Notes: generated from the sequence alone by a model not told the origin. DNA of 64,000 nt from DASWUZ01 sp036401375 (GCA_036401375.1 DASWVB010000012.1:186001-250000), one strand, 5' to 3'; positions 26,789 to 34,181 are shown, counted from the stretch's first letter. Translations and numbers: made by a program.

Positions 26789-27274
26789 TCACTCCACCCC
26801 GATATCCTCGTGCCAAACCAGCGGATGAGCGGCGATATACTCTGCCATCATCTCGTAGCAATCTCGCGAATCGAGGTCGACGATCTCGATGCCTAGCGAG
26901 CGCAGCCAATCGACTCCGCCCCTGAAATTTCGGCTCTCACCCACGATCACTCTCCGGAATCCGAACTGACGAATGAGCCCGCTGCAGTACCAGCACGGCG
27001 CGAGCGTGGTCACCATCGTGACATCGCCGTAAGAGCGCAGGCGACCCGTGCGGCGGAAGGCGTCCGTCTCACCATGCGACGAAGGATCGCCATCCTGCAC
27101 TCGCCGGTTGCGTCCCGAGCCGAGCAGCCGGCCCTCCGCATCGAAGAGCGCTGCCCCGATCGGGAGCCCGCCCTCGGCGAGACCCGTGCGTGCCTCCGCG
27201 ACCGCGACCAGCAGCATGTCGGAGTAGGATTTCGCCGGAAGCCCGTAGCTGCGGCTCGTTTCAGTTGTCTTCAC
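26789..27274 (-). CDS. Yeast-type cytosine deaminase homologue
   Basis: 161-residue zinc deaminase. Motifs are HGE (His67, Glu69) and APCWYC (Cys94, Cys97). The segments VIVGESRNFRGG and the C-terminal WHEDIGVE closely parallel Saccharomyces FCY1, whose tail ends WFEDIGE, so the nearest characterised relative is fungal cytosine deaminase rather than TadA or GuaD. The CWYC variant of the zinc motif could reflect a different substrate. The start is GTG at 27274, preceded by TAGAAT 6 nt upstream. It is convergent with the binding-protein gene and is the third CDA-fold deaminase in this window. Confidence 0.88.
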   Translation of the reverse strand: MKTTETSRSYGLPAKSYSDMLLVAVAEARTGLAEGGLPIGAALFDAEGRLLGSGRNRRVQDGDPSSHGETDAFRRTGRLRSYGDVTMVTTLAPCWYCSGLIRQFGFRRVIVGESRNFRGGVDWLRSLGIEIVDLDSRDCYEMMAEYIAAHPLVWHEDIGVE

Positions 27275-27286
27275 AAGCAGATTCTA
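27275..27286 (-). promoter_or_regulatory. -10 element for the cytosine-deaminase-like gene
   Basis: On the minus strand TAGAAT (plus 27281-27286) lies 6 nt before the GTG start at 27274, without a Shine-Dalgarno sequence. This suggests a leaderless transcript. No good -35 is seen. Confidence 0.38.
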
Positions 27287-27377
27287 GCTGGCAACCGGAC
27301 GCTATCTTCCTGCGGCAGAGAAAGAGGCGCATGGCATGAACAGAGAAGCGTGAGGGGATAAGTGGGGAGGCGAGGTG

Positions 27378-27410
27378 AAAAGAAAAGGGCCAGCGCCTCA
27401 GCGCCAGCCC
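27378..27410 (-). terminator. Rho-independent terminator after the aldo/keto reductase
   Basis: On the minus strand GGGCTGGCGC pairs with GCGCTGGCCC (10 bp including two G-U pairs) around the loop TGAG and is followed by TTTTCTTTT. It lies 18 nt downstream of the reductase stop codon. Confidence 0.8.
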
Positions 27411-27428
27411 CACCCTCAGCAGAAAAAA

Positions 27429-28295
27429 TCAAGCCGCAGCGATATGCCGCGTCAGGTCGTCCTGCTCAGCCTTCGACTCCGCGCCAATGGTGAAGGCATC
27501 GAGCACGCCCGTCCCCAGCGCATACCGTATCGCCTCACCCGGCTGATCGCGCAGATCGCCCGCTCCGAGTATCTTCATCCCCACGATGCCCTTGCCGTCC
27601 GCGCGCATCTGCTTGATGACACTGATCACCTGTTCAGGCGGCGCATCCATATTCGACTGGATTGGATTTAACCGGACCAGGTCAACCTCGACCCAGGGCG
27701 ACGCGGCCGCCGCCTTCAGCGCCTGGAAGCTGTGGCACGAAACTCCATGCGCACGGATGATGCCCTTTTCCTTAGCCTCTGACAGCACGTCCATCACGCC
27801 ACGGTAGCGGGTCGTCCAGTCCGCCTCGGTCACGCAGTGCACCAGCACGATATCGATGTAGTCGGTGCCAAGCTCACGCCGAAAGCGCTCGAGGTCCGCA
27901 CGCACCCCGGCAGCGTCGCGCGTGTCGGTCTTGGTCATCACCGTCACCTTGTCGCGCGGAATCTGCTTGATCACCTCGGCCACATAAGCATGGCTGCCGT
28001 AGGAGTCCGCCGCGTCAAAGAAGCGCAGCCCGTTGTCGTGGTAGCCATTCATCAGCAGCGAGGTAAAGGCCGCATCGCCAAGGCGCGTCTGGTTGGAGCG
28101 GTGACCCCCACCCTGCGTGCCCGTACCCATGGCAAGCCTGCTGGTGCGGATGCCCGTCTTGCCCAGCACCACTTCATCATGCGCGGCGTGCTTCTTGTCG
28201 AGCGGCTGCAGCTCGAGCGCCCTGGCTGCCTTCCCGGTGAGCAGCGCGGCGCCCAGCCCGGCAACACTTCCACGAAGAAAGTCTCTCCTCTGCAT
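27429..28295 (-). CDS. Aldo/keto reductase with Tat signal
   Basis: NADPH-dependent aldo/keto reductase fold of 288 residues, exported by the Tat system as suggested by RRDFLRG at residues 3-9 followed by a hydrophobic stretch. The catalytic tetrad is present: Asp94 and Tyr99 in FFDAADSYG, Lys122 in VMTKT and His153 in LVHC. The usual C-terminal NADPH-binding segment is partly replaced by GTGVLDAFTIGAESKAEQDD. The ATG at 28295 follows GAGGG 9 nt upstream. Substrate unknown. It has its own terminator and no obvious operon partner. Confidence 0.92.
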   Translation of the reverse strand: MQRRDFLRGSVAGLGAALLTGKAARALELQPLDKKHAAHDEVVLGKTGIRTSRLAMGTGTQGGGHRSNQTRLGDAAFTSLLMNGYHDNGLRFFDAADSYGSHAYVAEVIKQIPRDKVTVMTKTDTRDAAGVRADLERFRRELGTDYIDIVLVHCVTEADWTTRYRGVMDVLSEAKEKGIIRAHGVSCHSFQALKAAAASPWVEVDLVRLNPIQSNMDAPPEQVISVIKQMRADGKGIVGMKILGAGDLRDQPGEAIRYALGTGVLDAFTIGAESKAEQDDLTRHIAAA

Positions 28296-28575
28296 CTCGC
28301 ACCACCCTCATCCAGAAAAATAGCTGCGCGTCCCTCCAGCTGCGGAGCCCGCGAAGGGCTCCTTGCAGAGGACTTTACACCAGCACGCTGTGCATTGCCC
28401 ATCGCCATGCTGGTTTTATTCACTGCCACGCCATGTTTTCATCGCGCAAAAGATTATTGCGACTCGGCTCAGCTGGACAGGAAGCGCCCGCCGGCAAAAC
28501 TCACGACTTCCCGCGACTGGTGTGCCCCGCTCGCTTGTCGATGCGACAGGTCGCCAGGCGAACGGGGCCCCAACC
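28296..28575. other. Intergenic region upstream of the sulfur-assimilation leader
   Basis: 280 nt between the start of the aldo/keto reductase (minus) and the promoter of the Cys leader peptide (plus). The first 20 nt hold the reductase Shine-Dalgarno. Nothing else with convincing coding or structural character was seen. Confidence 0.5.
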
Positions 28576-28605
28576 TTGACGCTGCGCTTTTGCCGACCTT
28601 ATCAT
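28576..28605 (+). promoter_or_regulatory. Promoter of the sulfite reductase leader
   Basis: TTGACG (28576-28581) and TATCAT (28600-28605) are separated by 18 nt, one of the best matches to a housekeeping promoter in the window. The -10 ends 6 nt before the ATG of the leader peptide at 28612, so the leader would be translated from a leaderless mRNA. Confidence 0.65.
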
Positions 28606-28611
28606 TCACTC

Positions 28612-28695
28612 ATGCAGCCTCACTCCGCGCCGGTGACCTACCCGCGTCCCACCTGTCGCAAGGAGTGTTGTGCGCCCTCGCGCTGGTTTGAGTGA
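28612..28695 (+). CDS. Cysteine-codon leader peptide upstream of sulfite reductase
   Basis: A 27-codon reading frame opens with ATG CAG CCT and ends with PTCRKECCAPSRWFE and TGA. It has three Cys codons (TGT), two of them adjacent, in a very short peptide. Its start lies 6 nt after a good -10 element and its stop is 32 nt before a 10-bp hairpin that precedes the sulfite reductase gene. Stalling at the Cys codons when Cys-tRNA is low could control downstream folding or ribosome loading, as in known cysteine attenuation leaders of other phyla. It was picked for position and codon content, not homology. Confidence 0.6.
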   Translation: MQPHSAPVTYPRPTCRKECCAPSRWFE

Positions 28696-28726
28696 CCCTG
28701 ACGGTAGTGTGAGATCAGGTCTCTAC

Positions 28727-28763
28727 AAGCCCGCGACTGCAACTCGCGGGCTTCCTCGTTTTC
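28727..28763 (+). terminator. Hairpin in the sulfite reductase leader, candidate attenuator
   Basis: AAGCCCGCGA (28727-28736) pairs perfectly with TCGCGGGCTT (28744-28753) around a 7-nt loop, and CCTCGTTTTC follows. The U-run is interrupted, so termination may be partial. A weaker hairpin (GACCCTGA with TCAGGTC, 28694-28720) lies between the leader-peptide stop and this stem and could act as a pause or alternative structure. Confidence 0.55.
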
Positions 28764-28829
28764 AGAGCTCCAAATCCCTCCAGCCTCTGCGCACCGACCC
28801 GCTGAGAGGCAGCAATCCTGGAAGAAGTG

Positions 28830-30527
28830 ATGGCTGAACAGATCCCGGCAAAAGAGACCAAGGCCCAGCGATCCGAGCGACTCAAGCTCGCTAAGAATCC
28901 GTGGGAGGCATTTGACGATGTACTCGGCTTTGCCCGCGATGGCCGCGCCAGCGTCACCCCTGAATGGGCCTCGCTCTACTTCAAATGGTGGGGCATCTAC
29001 ACCCAGGGTGACGGAGTGGGCGCGACCGGCGGCAAGGGCGGCGAGGGGCTTGCGACCGAATACTTCATGATGCGCATCGGCATCCCCAACGGCATCCTCA
29101 CTCCCGGGCAGCTCCGCGTCATCGGCGCGCTCACTCGCAAATACGCGCGCAACCTGGCCGACATCACCGTCCGCCAGAATATCCAGCTCCACTGGCTCAC
29201 CATCGAGTCCCTGCCCGACGTCATCCAGGAGCTGACCGCCGTGGGCCTGTCGCCAAAGGGCGCCTGCGGCGACGTAGTTCGCAACGTGACCGGCTGCCCG
29301 CTCGCCGGCCTCGATCGAGACGAGTTGATCGATGCCGCACCCCTCGCGCTCGAAGTGGCGAAGTACCTCACCGCCAATCCGGATTTCTATAACCTCCCGC
29401 GCAAGTTCAAGATTTCGATCACCGGCTGTCCGTCCTGGTGCTCCTACCCTGAGATCAACGACGTCGGCCTGACGGCGGTCCGGCGCGGCGACGAGGTCGG
29501 CTACTCCATCCGCATCGGCGGCGGGCTTTCGACTGAGCCGTTCCTCGCCGTCAAGCTGGACGCATTCGTGCGCACCGATCAGGCCTTCGACACAGTCAAG
29601 GCTGTGGCCCAGATATTTCACGACCAGCAGGGGCTGCGCGAGAGCCGCGACCGCGCCCGGCTCAAATACCTCTTCCTCAAGGAGGGCTGGACCGCGGCCA
29701 GCTTCCTCGCTGAACTCAACTCGCGGCTCGGCTACACACTCGATCCTGCTGCACCTGAGGTCGTGCCCGACGAGGTCTACCGCGATCACGTCGGCATTCA
29801 CCGCCAGCGCGACCCCGGTCTCAGCTACATCGGCGCATCCGTCCTCCGCGGCCGTCTGAGCGGAGAGCAGCTCGACGCCGTTGCCGAGCTGGCCGGCCGA
29901 TATGCAAACGGCGGCGTCCGCACCACCACCATGCAGAACCTGCTTCTGGTGAACATTCCCAGCGACCAGACGGCCGTCGTAGCGCGCGAGCTGGAGCAGA
30001 TAGGCCTCCGCGTCGAGGGCTCGAACTTCTGGCGCGGCGCCATCGCCTGTACCGGGACGGAGTTCTGCAAGCTCGCCATCACCGAGACCAAGGGCTTCAC
30101 GCGCTGGCTGGTCGAGGAGCTTGAGGAGCGGCTGCCCGAGTTCGATCAGCAGCTCAAGCTGCACGTCACCGGCTGCCCCAACAGCTGCGGCCAGCACTGG
30201 ATTGCGGACATCGGCATCGAGGGCAAGAAGATCAAGCACGAGGGCAAGCTCACCGACGCCTACTACTTCTGCGTAGGCGGTTCGCTCGGTGAACATGCCG
30301 CCGTCGCTCGCACCCTGGGCTACCGCTGCCCGGCCCCGCTCATCCCCGATGCCATCGAGCGTCTGCTGCGCGGCTACCTCGGCGACCGCGCCCCCGACGA
30401 GAATCTGCGTGCCTGGTTCAGCCGTCATAGCGATGAGCAGCTGCGTGCGCAACTCGCCGGCGAAGTAGTCGCCGCCGTCGCCCGCGATCTGCCCGCCGGT
30501 CCGGTGCCGCACTCTGCAGCGGAGTAG
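28830..30527 (+). CDS. Ferredoxin-type sulfite/nitrite reductase
   Basis: 565-residue siroheme-[4Fe-4S] reductase that performs a six-electron reduction to sulfide (or of nitrite to ammonia). Cluster ligands are Cys407 and Cys413 in ACTGTEFCK and Cys449 and Cys453 in TGCPNSCGQH. The two ferrodoxin-like half domains and the siroheme region (TVRQNIQLHW, TTTMQNLLLVNI) are present. Sulfite is favoured because the gene follows a Cys-codon leader and is grouped with siroheme genes and a TauE/SafE exporter; NirA-type nitrite reductase remains possible. GGAAG lies 5 nt before the ATG at 28830; a GTG at 28827 is adjacent. Confidence 0.93.
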   Translation: MAEQIPAKETKAQRSERLKLAKNPWEAFDDVLGFARDGRASVTPEWASLYFKWWGIYTQGDGVGATGGKGGEGLATEYFMMRIGIPNGILTPGQLRVIGALTRKYARNLADITVRQNIQLHWLTIESLPDVIQELTAVGLSPKGACGDVVRNVTGCPLAGLDRDELIDAAPLALEVAKYLTANPDFYNLPRKFKISITGCPSWCSYPEINDVGLTAVRRGDEVGYSIRIGGGLSTEPFLAVKLDAFVRTDQAFDTVKAVAQIFHDQQGLRESRDRARLKYLFLKEGWTAASFLAELNSRLGYTLDPAAPEVVPDEVYRDHVGIHRQRDPGLSYIGASVLRGRLSGEQLDAVAELAGRYANGGVRTTTMQNLLLVNIPSDQTAVVARELEQIGLRVEGSNFWRGAIACTGTEFCKLAITETKGFTRWLVEELEERLPEFDQQLKLHVTGCPNSCGQHWIADIGIEGKKIKHEGKLTDAYYFCVGGSLGEHAAVARTLGYRCPAPLIPDAIERLLRGYLGDRAPDENLRAWFSRHSDEQLRAQLAGEVVAAVARDLPAGPVPHSAAE

Positions 30528-30587
30528 CGTGAAGACGCTGTGTTCACCGAAGTCTGGCGCTATCCTGAACCAGAGGAGGCAAGACCC

Positions 30588-31229
30588 ATGAGCCTGTTTC
30601 CCATGTTCCTCAAGCTCGAGGGGCGCAGCTGCCTCATCGTCGGAGCAGGCTCGATCGCCTTCGAGAAGATCGAGAGCCTGCTGCCCACGGGAGCTTCTCT
30701 CCACGTGGTCGCGCCCGAGGCCATGCCCGAGGTCGAGACTCTCTCTGCCCAGGGCCAGATCGTCCTGACGCGGCGCGAGTATCAGCCCTCCGACCTCGAA
30801 GGCGTCTTCGTCGCGATCGCCGCTACCGCAACCCCAGCCGTAAACCACGCCGTGATCGCAGAGGCCCGGCGGCGCGGCATCCTCTGCAATTCCGTGGACG
30901 ATCCACCCTACTGCGACTTCTACTTCGGCTCGATCGTCCGGCGCGGCGACCTGCAGATCGCCATATCGACCAACGGAGACAGCCCCGCCCTCGCGCAGCG
31001 ACTTCGCCGCGAGATCGACGCCCAGCTACCGGAGGACCTCGGTCAGTGGCTCGAGCAGCTGGGCCACCTTCGCCGCGAAGTCCTGGCCCGCTACCCCGCC
31101 GGTGCAGAGCGCAAGGCGCTGCTGCATACCCTGGCTCAGCGATCCCTCTGCGAGGCGGAAGACTGCCCCACCCGCCAGCTCGCGCTCGCCCCCGAAGCCT
31201 CCCATGCCGCCGGCAAGGTGCCCGCATGA
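30588..31229 (+). CDS. Precorrin-2 dehydrogenase/sirohydrochlorin ferrochelatase
   Basis: 213-residue homologue of the CysG N-terminal (Met8p/CysG-B) module that oxidises precorrin-2 and inserts iron to make siroheme. The NAD-binding loop is IVGAGSIAFEKIE (about residues 17-29); the conserved VDDPPYCDFYFGSIVRRGDLQIAISTNGDSPALAQRLR region carries the catalytic Asp and metal-handling residues. The ATG at 30588 has GAGGAGG upstream. Its stop overlaps the next ATG as ATGA. It supplies the cofactor for the reductase immediately upstream. Confidence 0.94.
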   Translation: MSLFPMFLKLEGRSCLIVGAGSIAFEKIESLLPTGASLHVVAPEAMPEVETLSAQGQIVLTRREYQPSDLEGVFVAIAATATPAVNHAVIAEARRRGILCNSVDDPPYCDFYFGSIVRRGDLQIAISTNGDSPALAQRLRREIDAQLPEDLGQWLEQLGHLRREVLARYPAGAERKALLHTLAQRSLCEAEDCPTRQLALAPEASHAAGKVPA

Positions 31230-32074
31230 CCATAAGCGGCGCCCCGGGGAACGCTTTGCAGCGCTGCGAGCCCCTCGGAATGGTCTACCTCGTGGGCGCA
31301 GGGCCCGGCGACCCTGAACTGCTCACCATCAAATCCGCGCGCCTGCTCGCCAGCGCCAACATCGTGCTGCACGATGACCTGGTGACGGCCGAGATCGTCG
31401 CACTCGCCGGCCCGTCCGCCTGGGTGCTCAACGTCGGCAAGCGCTGCGGCGCAAAGAGCATCACCCAGGACGAGATCAATCGCCTCATGATCGATTTCGC
31501 CCGGCGTGGCCTCTCCGTCGTCCGCCTCAAGAGCGGAGATCCCCTCGTCTTCGGCCGCGCCGGCGAGGAGATGGACGCGCTTCGCTGCGCAGGGCTCCCC
31601 TTCGAGATCGTACCGGGGATCACCGCAGCCTTTGCTGCCGCCGCAGCCCTGCAATGCTCGCTTACCGACCGCCGTTCGGCATCGGCAGTGCTCTTCTCGA
31701 GCGGCCATCACGCACGCGACTCTGAGCTCACCGGCGCACCACGTCCCGGCTCAACCGCACGCAACCTCGATGCGTCCGACCCCCATCCGGAGCCGACGCG
31801 CATCGTCTACATGCCCGGTCGCGACCTTAGCAGCCTCGCCGCCGAGTGGCTGCGCGACGGCCTGTCCCCGGACCTGCCTTGCGTCGTCGTCTCCCGCGCC
31901 GCGCTGCCCGATCAGGCTACCCAGCGCGCCCGCCTCGCCGATCTCGGCAGCATAGCTCCCGGCCCGGCCCCAAACCTCATCCTCGCAGGATGGGCATTGC
32001 AGCTTGCCTCCTCGATCGCTTCCCAGGAAGAGCTGCGCACCCTCGCTGCCGAAGCAGTCCTCACTCCGGGCTAA
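31226..32074 (+). CDS. cobA: Uroporphyrinogen-III C-methyltransferase
   Basis: 282-residue SAM-dependent methyltransferase of the CobA/CysG-A type that makes precorrin-2. Motifs in order are VGAGPGDPELLTIKS, VLHDDLV, VRLKSGDPLVFGRAGEE and VPGITAAFAAAA. A 30-residue insert between the middle and C-terminal parts (around ELTGAPRPGSTARNLDAS) is longer than usual. Together with the preceding gene it completes siroheme synthesis; in enterobacteria these activities are fused as CysG. Confidence 0.94.
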   Translation: MTISGAPGNALQRCEPLGMVYLVGAGPGDPELLTIKSARLLASANIVLHDDLVTAEIVALAGPSAWVLNVGKRCGAKSITQDEINRLMIDFARRGLSVVRLKSGDPLVFGRAGEEMDALRCAGLPFEIVPGITAAFAAAAALQCSLTDRRSASAVLFSSGHHARDSELTGAPRPGSTARNLDASDPHPEPTRIVYMPGRDLSSLAAEWLRDGLSPDLPCVVVSRAALPDQATQRARLADLGSIAPGPAPNLILAGWALQLASSIASQEELRTLAAEAVLTPG

Positions 32075-32084
32075 GTCTGCCGGA

Positions 32085-32104
32085 CAAAAAAAGCCGCCGC
32101 GGCT
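32085..32104 (-). terminator. Terminator at the 3' end of the DUF1634 gene
   Basis: On the minus strand AGCCG-CGG-CGGCT is followed by seven T residues and overlaps the stop codon at 32103. The stem is only 5 bp, so efficiency is uncertain. It lies in the 28-nt gap between convergent genes. Confidence 0.5.
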
Positions 32105-32540
32105 AGCGGTCGAACAGCAGGCTGTACAGCAGGATCGCCATCACCAGCAGGCTGATCCCAAAATAGAGCCGGTCTCTCTCCCGCAGGAACCCCACTGCCG
32201 CCAGCAGCACGCGCGCGATCGGTGTGGCGATCAGCAGCAGCAGTCCAAGCTCGATCACGCTCGCACCATCCCGTGCGCGAGCGCCGCGAAGCACGCTGCC
32301 AAGTGTCCGCGCCAGGGGCGTCGTCACCCCGTGAAAGTGACGATAGTCGGGCGTAACGTGCCGGCCCTGCAGCAGGTAGAGAACGCCTCCGGCAAGCACA
32401 ACCAGGGCAGAGAGAGTCACCCCGGCTCGCAGCAGGTGAGCGATCCCAAGCTCCATCGCCCGGTCGTTCCCCTCCGGGTCTGGCCCGGGGTGCGGGTCCC
32501 GCTCGGGGGCGGCGCTAGGGAACGGCTCCGCTCCTGACAT
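32103..32540 (-). CDS. DUF1634 domain membrane protein
   Basis: 145-residue membrane protein with a Pro-rich N-terminus and three helices (LLRAGVTLSALVVLAGGVLY, VIELGLLLLIATPIARVLLA, LYFGISLLVMAILLYSLLF), matching DUF1634. Members commonly sit beside TauE/SafE exporters, as here: the ATG shares one base with the exporter's stop (TGATG). It may be an accessory subunit of the exporter. Confidence 0.9.
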   Translation of the reverse strand: MSGAEPFPSAAPERDPHPGPDPEGNDRAMELGIAHLLRAGVTLSALVVLAGGVLYLLQGRHVTPDYRHFHGVTTPLARTLGSVLRGARARDGASVIELGLLLLIATPIARVLLAAVGFLRERDRLYFGISLLVMAILLYSLLFDR

Positions 32541-33424
32541 CAGAGACTCCCGCGCATGGCGCTGTAGATCATCTCGAGGCCAAGCATCACGATCACGATG
32601 CTGAAGAGGATGCGCAGAGTATGCACCTGCATCCTCACCAGCAGCCGCGCTCCCAGCAACGATCCGCCGAGCACCCCCAGCATCACCGGCATCGCGAGTC
32701 CCGGCAGGATATAGCCACGGCTGAGATAGATGCCGGCGCTGGCCGCTGCCGTCACCCCGATCATGAAGTTGCTGGTGGTCGTCGACACCTTGAACGGCAG
32801 CTTCATCGCCTGGTCCATCGCCAGCACCTTCACCGCGCCCGAACCGATGCCGAGCAGCCCTGAGAGCGTTCCTGCCGCGAACATCAGGCCAAATCCGGCA
32901 GGAACGTTCTCTGCGCTGTAAGCGATCTTTGCCCCGGTAGACGCTGCCCCATCCTGCTGCGTGCCTTCATCGGCCCTTGGTGCAGGATAGTCGCCCGACA
33001 GGCGCAGCCGTTCAGCCAGATCGCTCCGCTTGATCGCCCGCGGAGTGGACTCGTCCGCCCTCGACCGCACCGTCGCCCAGGCGGAGTAGAGCAGCACCAG
33101 CCCGAAGACGATGCCGATGGCGTGCCCCGAGATCCGGGCGGTCAGATAAGCACCGAGCAGCGCACCGAGGGTGGTCGCAATCTCCAGGAACATGCCGATG
33201 CGGATGTTCGAGAAGCCCTCGCGCACGTAAGCCGCCGCCGCGCCCGATGAGGTCGCGATCACCGACACCAGCGACGCTCCGATCGCGTAGTGGATGTCCA
33301 CGTGGAAGAGGATCGTGAGCACCGGCACGATCACCACGCCGCCACCCAGGCCGGTAAGCGCGCCAAGCAGCCCGGCCAGCACCGAGCTGACCGCGATCCA
33401 AAGCGAAAACTCCACTTGATTCAT
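32540..33424 (-). CDS. Sulfite exporter TauE/SafE family protein
   Basis: 294-residue membrane protein with two repeated halves, each starting with a Gly-rich motif: LLGALTGLGGGVVIVPVL near the N-terminus and LSGLLGIGSGAVKVLAMDQ in the middle. About eight helices flank a hydrophilic central loop (about 120-175). The family exports sulfite or organosulfonates. It is convergent with the sulfite reductase/siroheme operon, so removal of excess sulfite is a sensible inference. Confidence 0.93.
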   Translation of the reverse strand: MNQVEFSLWIAVSSVLAGLLGALTGLGGGVVIVPVLTILFHVDIHYAIGASLVSVIATSSGAAAAYVREGFSNIRIGMFLEIATTLGALLGAYLTARISGHAIGIVFGLVLLYSAWATVRSRADESTPRAIKRSDLAERLRLSGDYPAPRADEGTQQDGAASTGAKIAYSAENVPAGFGLMFAAGTLSGLLGIGSGAVKVLAMDQAMKLPFKVSTTTSNFMIGVTAAASAGIYLSRGYILPGLAMPVMLGVLGGSLLGARLLVRMQVHTLRILFSIVIVMLGLEMIYSAMRGSL

Positions 33425-33636
33425 GCCTGCAACCGCATCCCGTTCTGTCCCTGCCCCTTCATCTTCCCGGCTTCTGCATCGGTCAGTCCCGCGGCTGCGT
33501 CCCGTTAATCCGTACTATGGGATGCCCTGCCAGTCTGCATCCGGATGATTTTTGAAGCCGTCCAATCGGGGCGGCCAGGGTCGCCAGGGCCGCTTGACGC
33601 CCCCTTCTACACTACCTACTCTTGAAAAGAGTCACT

Positions 33637-34143
33637 ATGAAGAGCAACAGCCATCTGATACGCATCACCGTCGTGGTCCTCGTGATCCTCGGGACGATCG
33701 GCTACCTGGCCTACAGCGGGGTCCAGGCGAACAAGAGCTATTACGTCACCATCAAGGAGCTGAATGGCCTCGGCAGCAAGGCCTACAGCCGCCACCTGCG
33801 AGTGGCCGGCAACGTCGCGCCGGGCTCGATCCATCATGCGGGCCCCGCGGCGCAGTTCGTGCTCATCGAGGAAGACCGCACCCTGAAAGTCGACTACCAG
33901 GGGACAGAGCCGCCACCGGACACCTTCAAAGACAATGCGCAGGCGCTTGCGATTGGGACCTACGGCCGCGACGGCGTCTTCCACGCAACCCAGTTGCAGG
34001 CCAAGTGCGCCTCGAAGTACGCGCCCGCGAAGCCCGGTGAGCAGCCGGGAATCACCCCCGGACGCGCCCCCGGCGGTACCGCCTCACTGACCTCTCCAGC
34101 CGCCGCCCCGAACGCCTCAGCAGCCTACCCCGCTGCGAACTAG
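33637..34143 (+). CDS. ccmE: Cytochrome c maturation heme chaperone CcmE, CxxxY type
   Basis: 168-residue membrane-anchored OB-fold protein that carries heme to apocytochrome c. One N-terminal helix (VVVLVILGTIGYLAYSGV) is followed by the beta-barrel. The heme-attachment motif is Cys124-Ala-Ser-Lys-Tyr128, that is CxxxY rather than the HxxxY of proteobacterial CcmE. The flexible C-terminal tail is Pro/Ala/Gly-rich. The ATG at 33637 is preferred over a TTG at 33622. First gene of ccmE-ccmA-ybaK-ccmB-ccmC-ccmD; CcmF and CcmH are not in the window. Confidence 0.93.
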   Translation: MKSNSHLIRITVVVLVILGTIGYLAYSGVQANKSYYVTIKELNGLGSKAYSRHLRVAGNVAPGSIHHAGPAAQFVLIEEDRTLKVDYQGTEPPPDTFKDNAQALAIGTYGRDGVFHATQLQAKCASKYAPAKPGEQPGITPGRAPGGTASLTSPAAAPNASAAYPAAN

Positions 34144-34167
34144 GCGCCTGCGCGCGGCCCTCCCTCG

Positions 34168-34181
34168 TATACTCCACAAGT
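34168..34181 (+). promoter_or_regulatory. -10 element before ccmA
   Basis: TATACT (34168-34173) ends 8 nt before the ccmA ATG at 34182, with no Shine-Dalgarno. ccmA may be transcribed from this site as a leaderless mRNA in addition to readthrough from ccmE. No clear -35. Confidence 0.4.

Noticed and set aside
28363..28695. 110-codon frame that includes the Cys leader peptide
   Set aside because: The upstream part lies before a strong promoter; only the last 27 codons start at an ATG placed right after the -10 element.
28638..30848. 736-codon minus-strand open frame over the sulfite reductase
   Set aside because: High GC produces long antisense frames; the translation has no domain character and the plus strand encodes a complete reductase.
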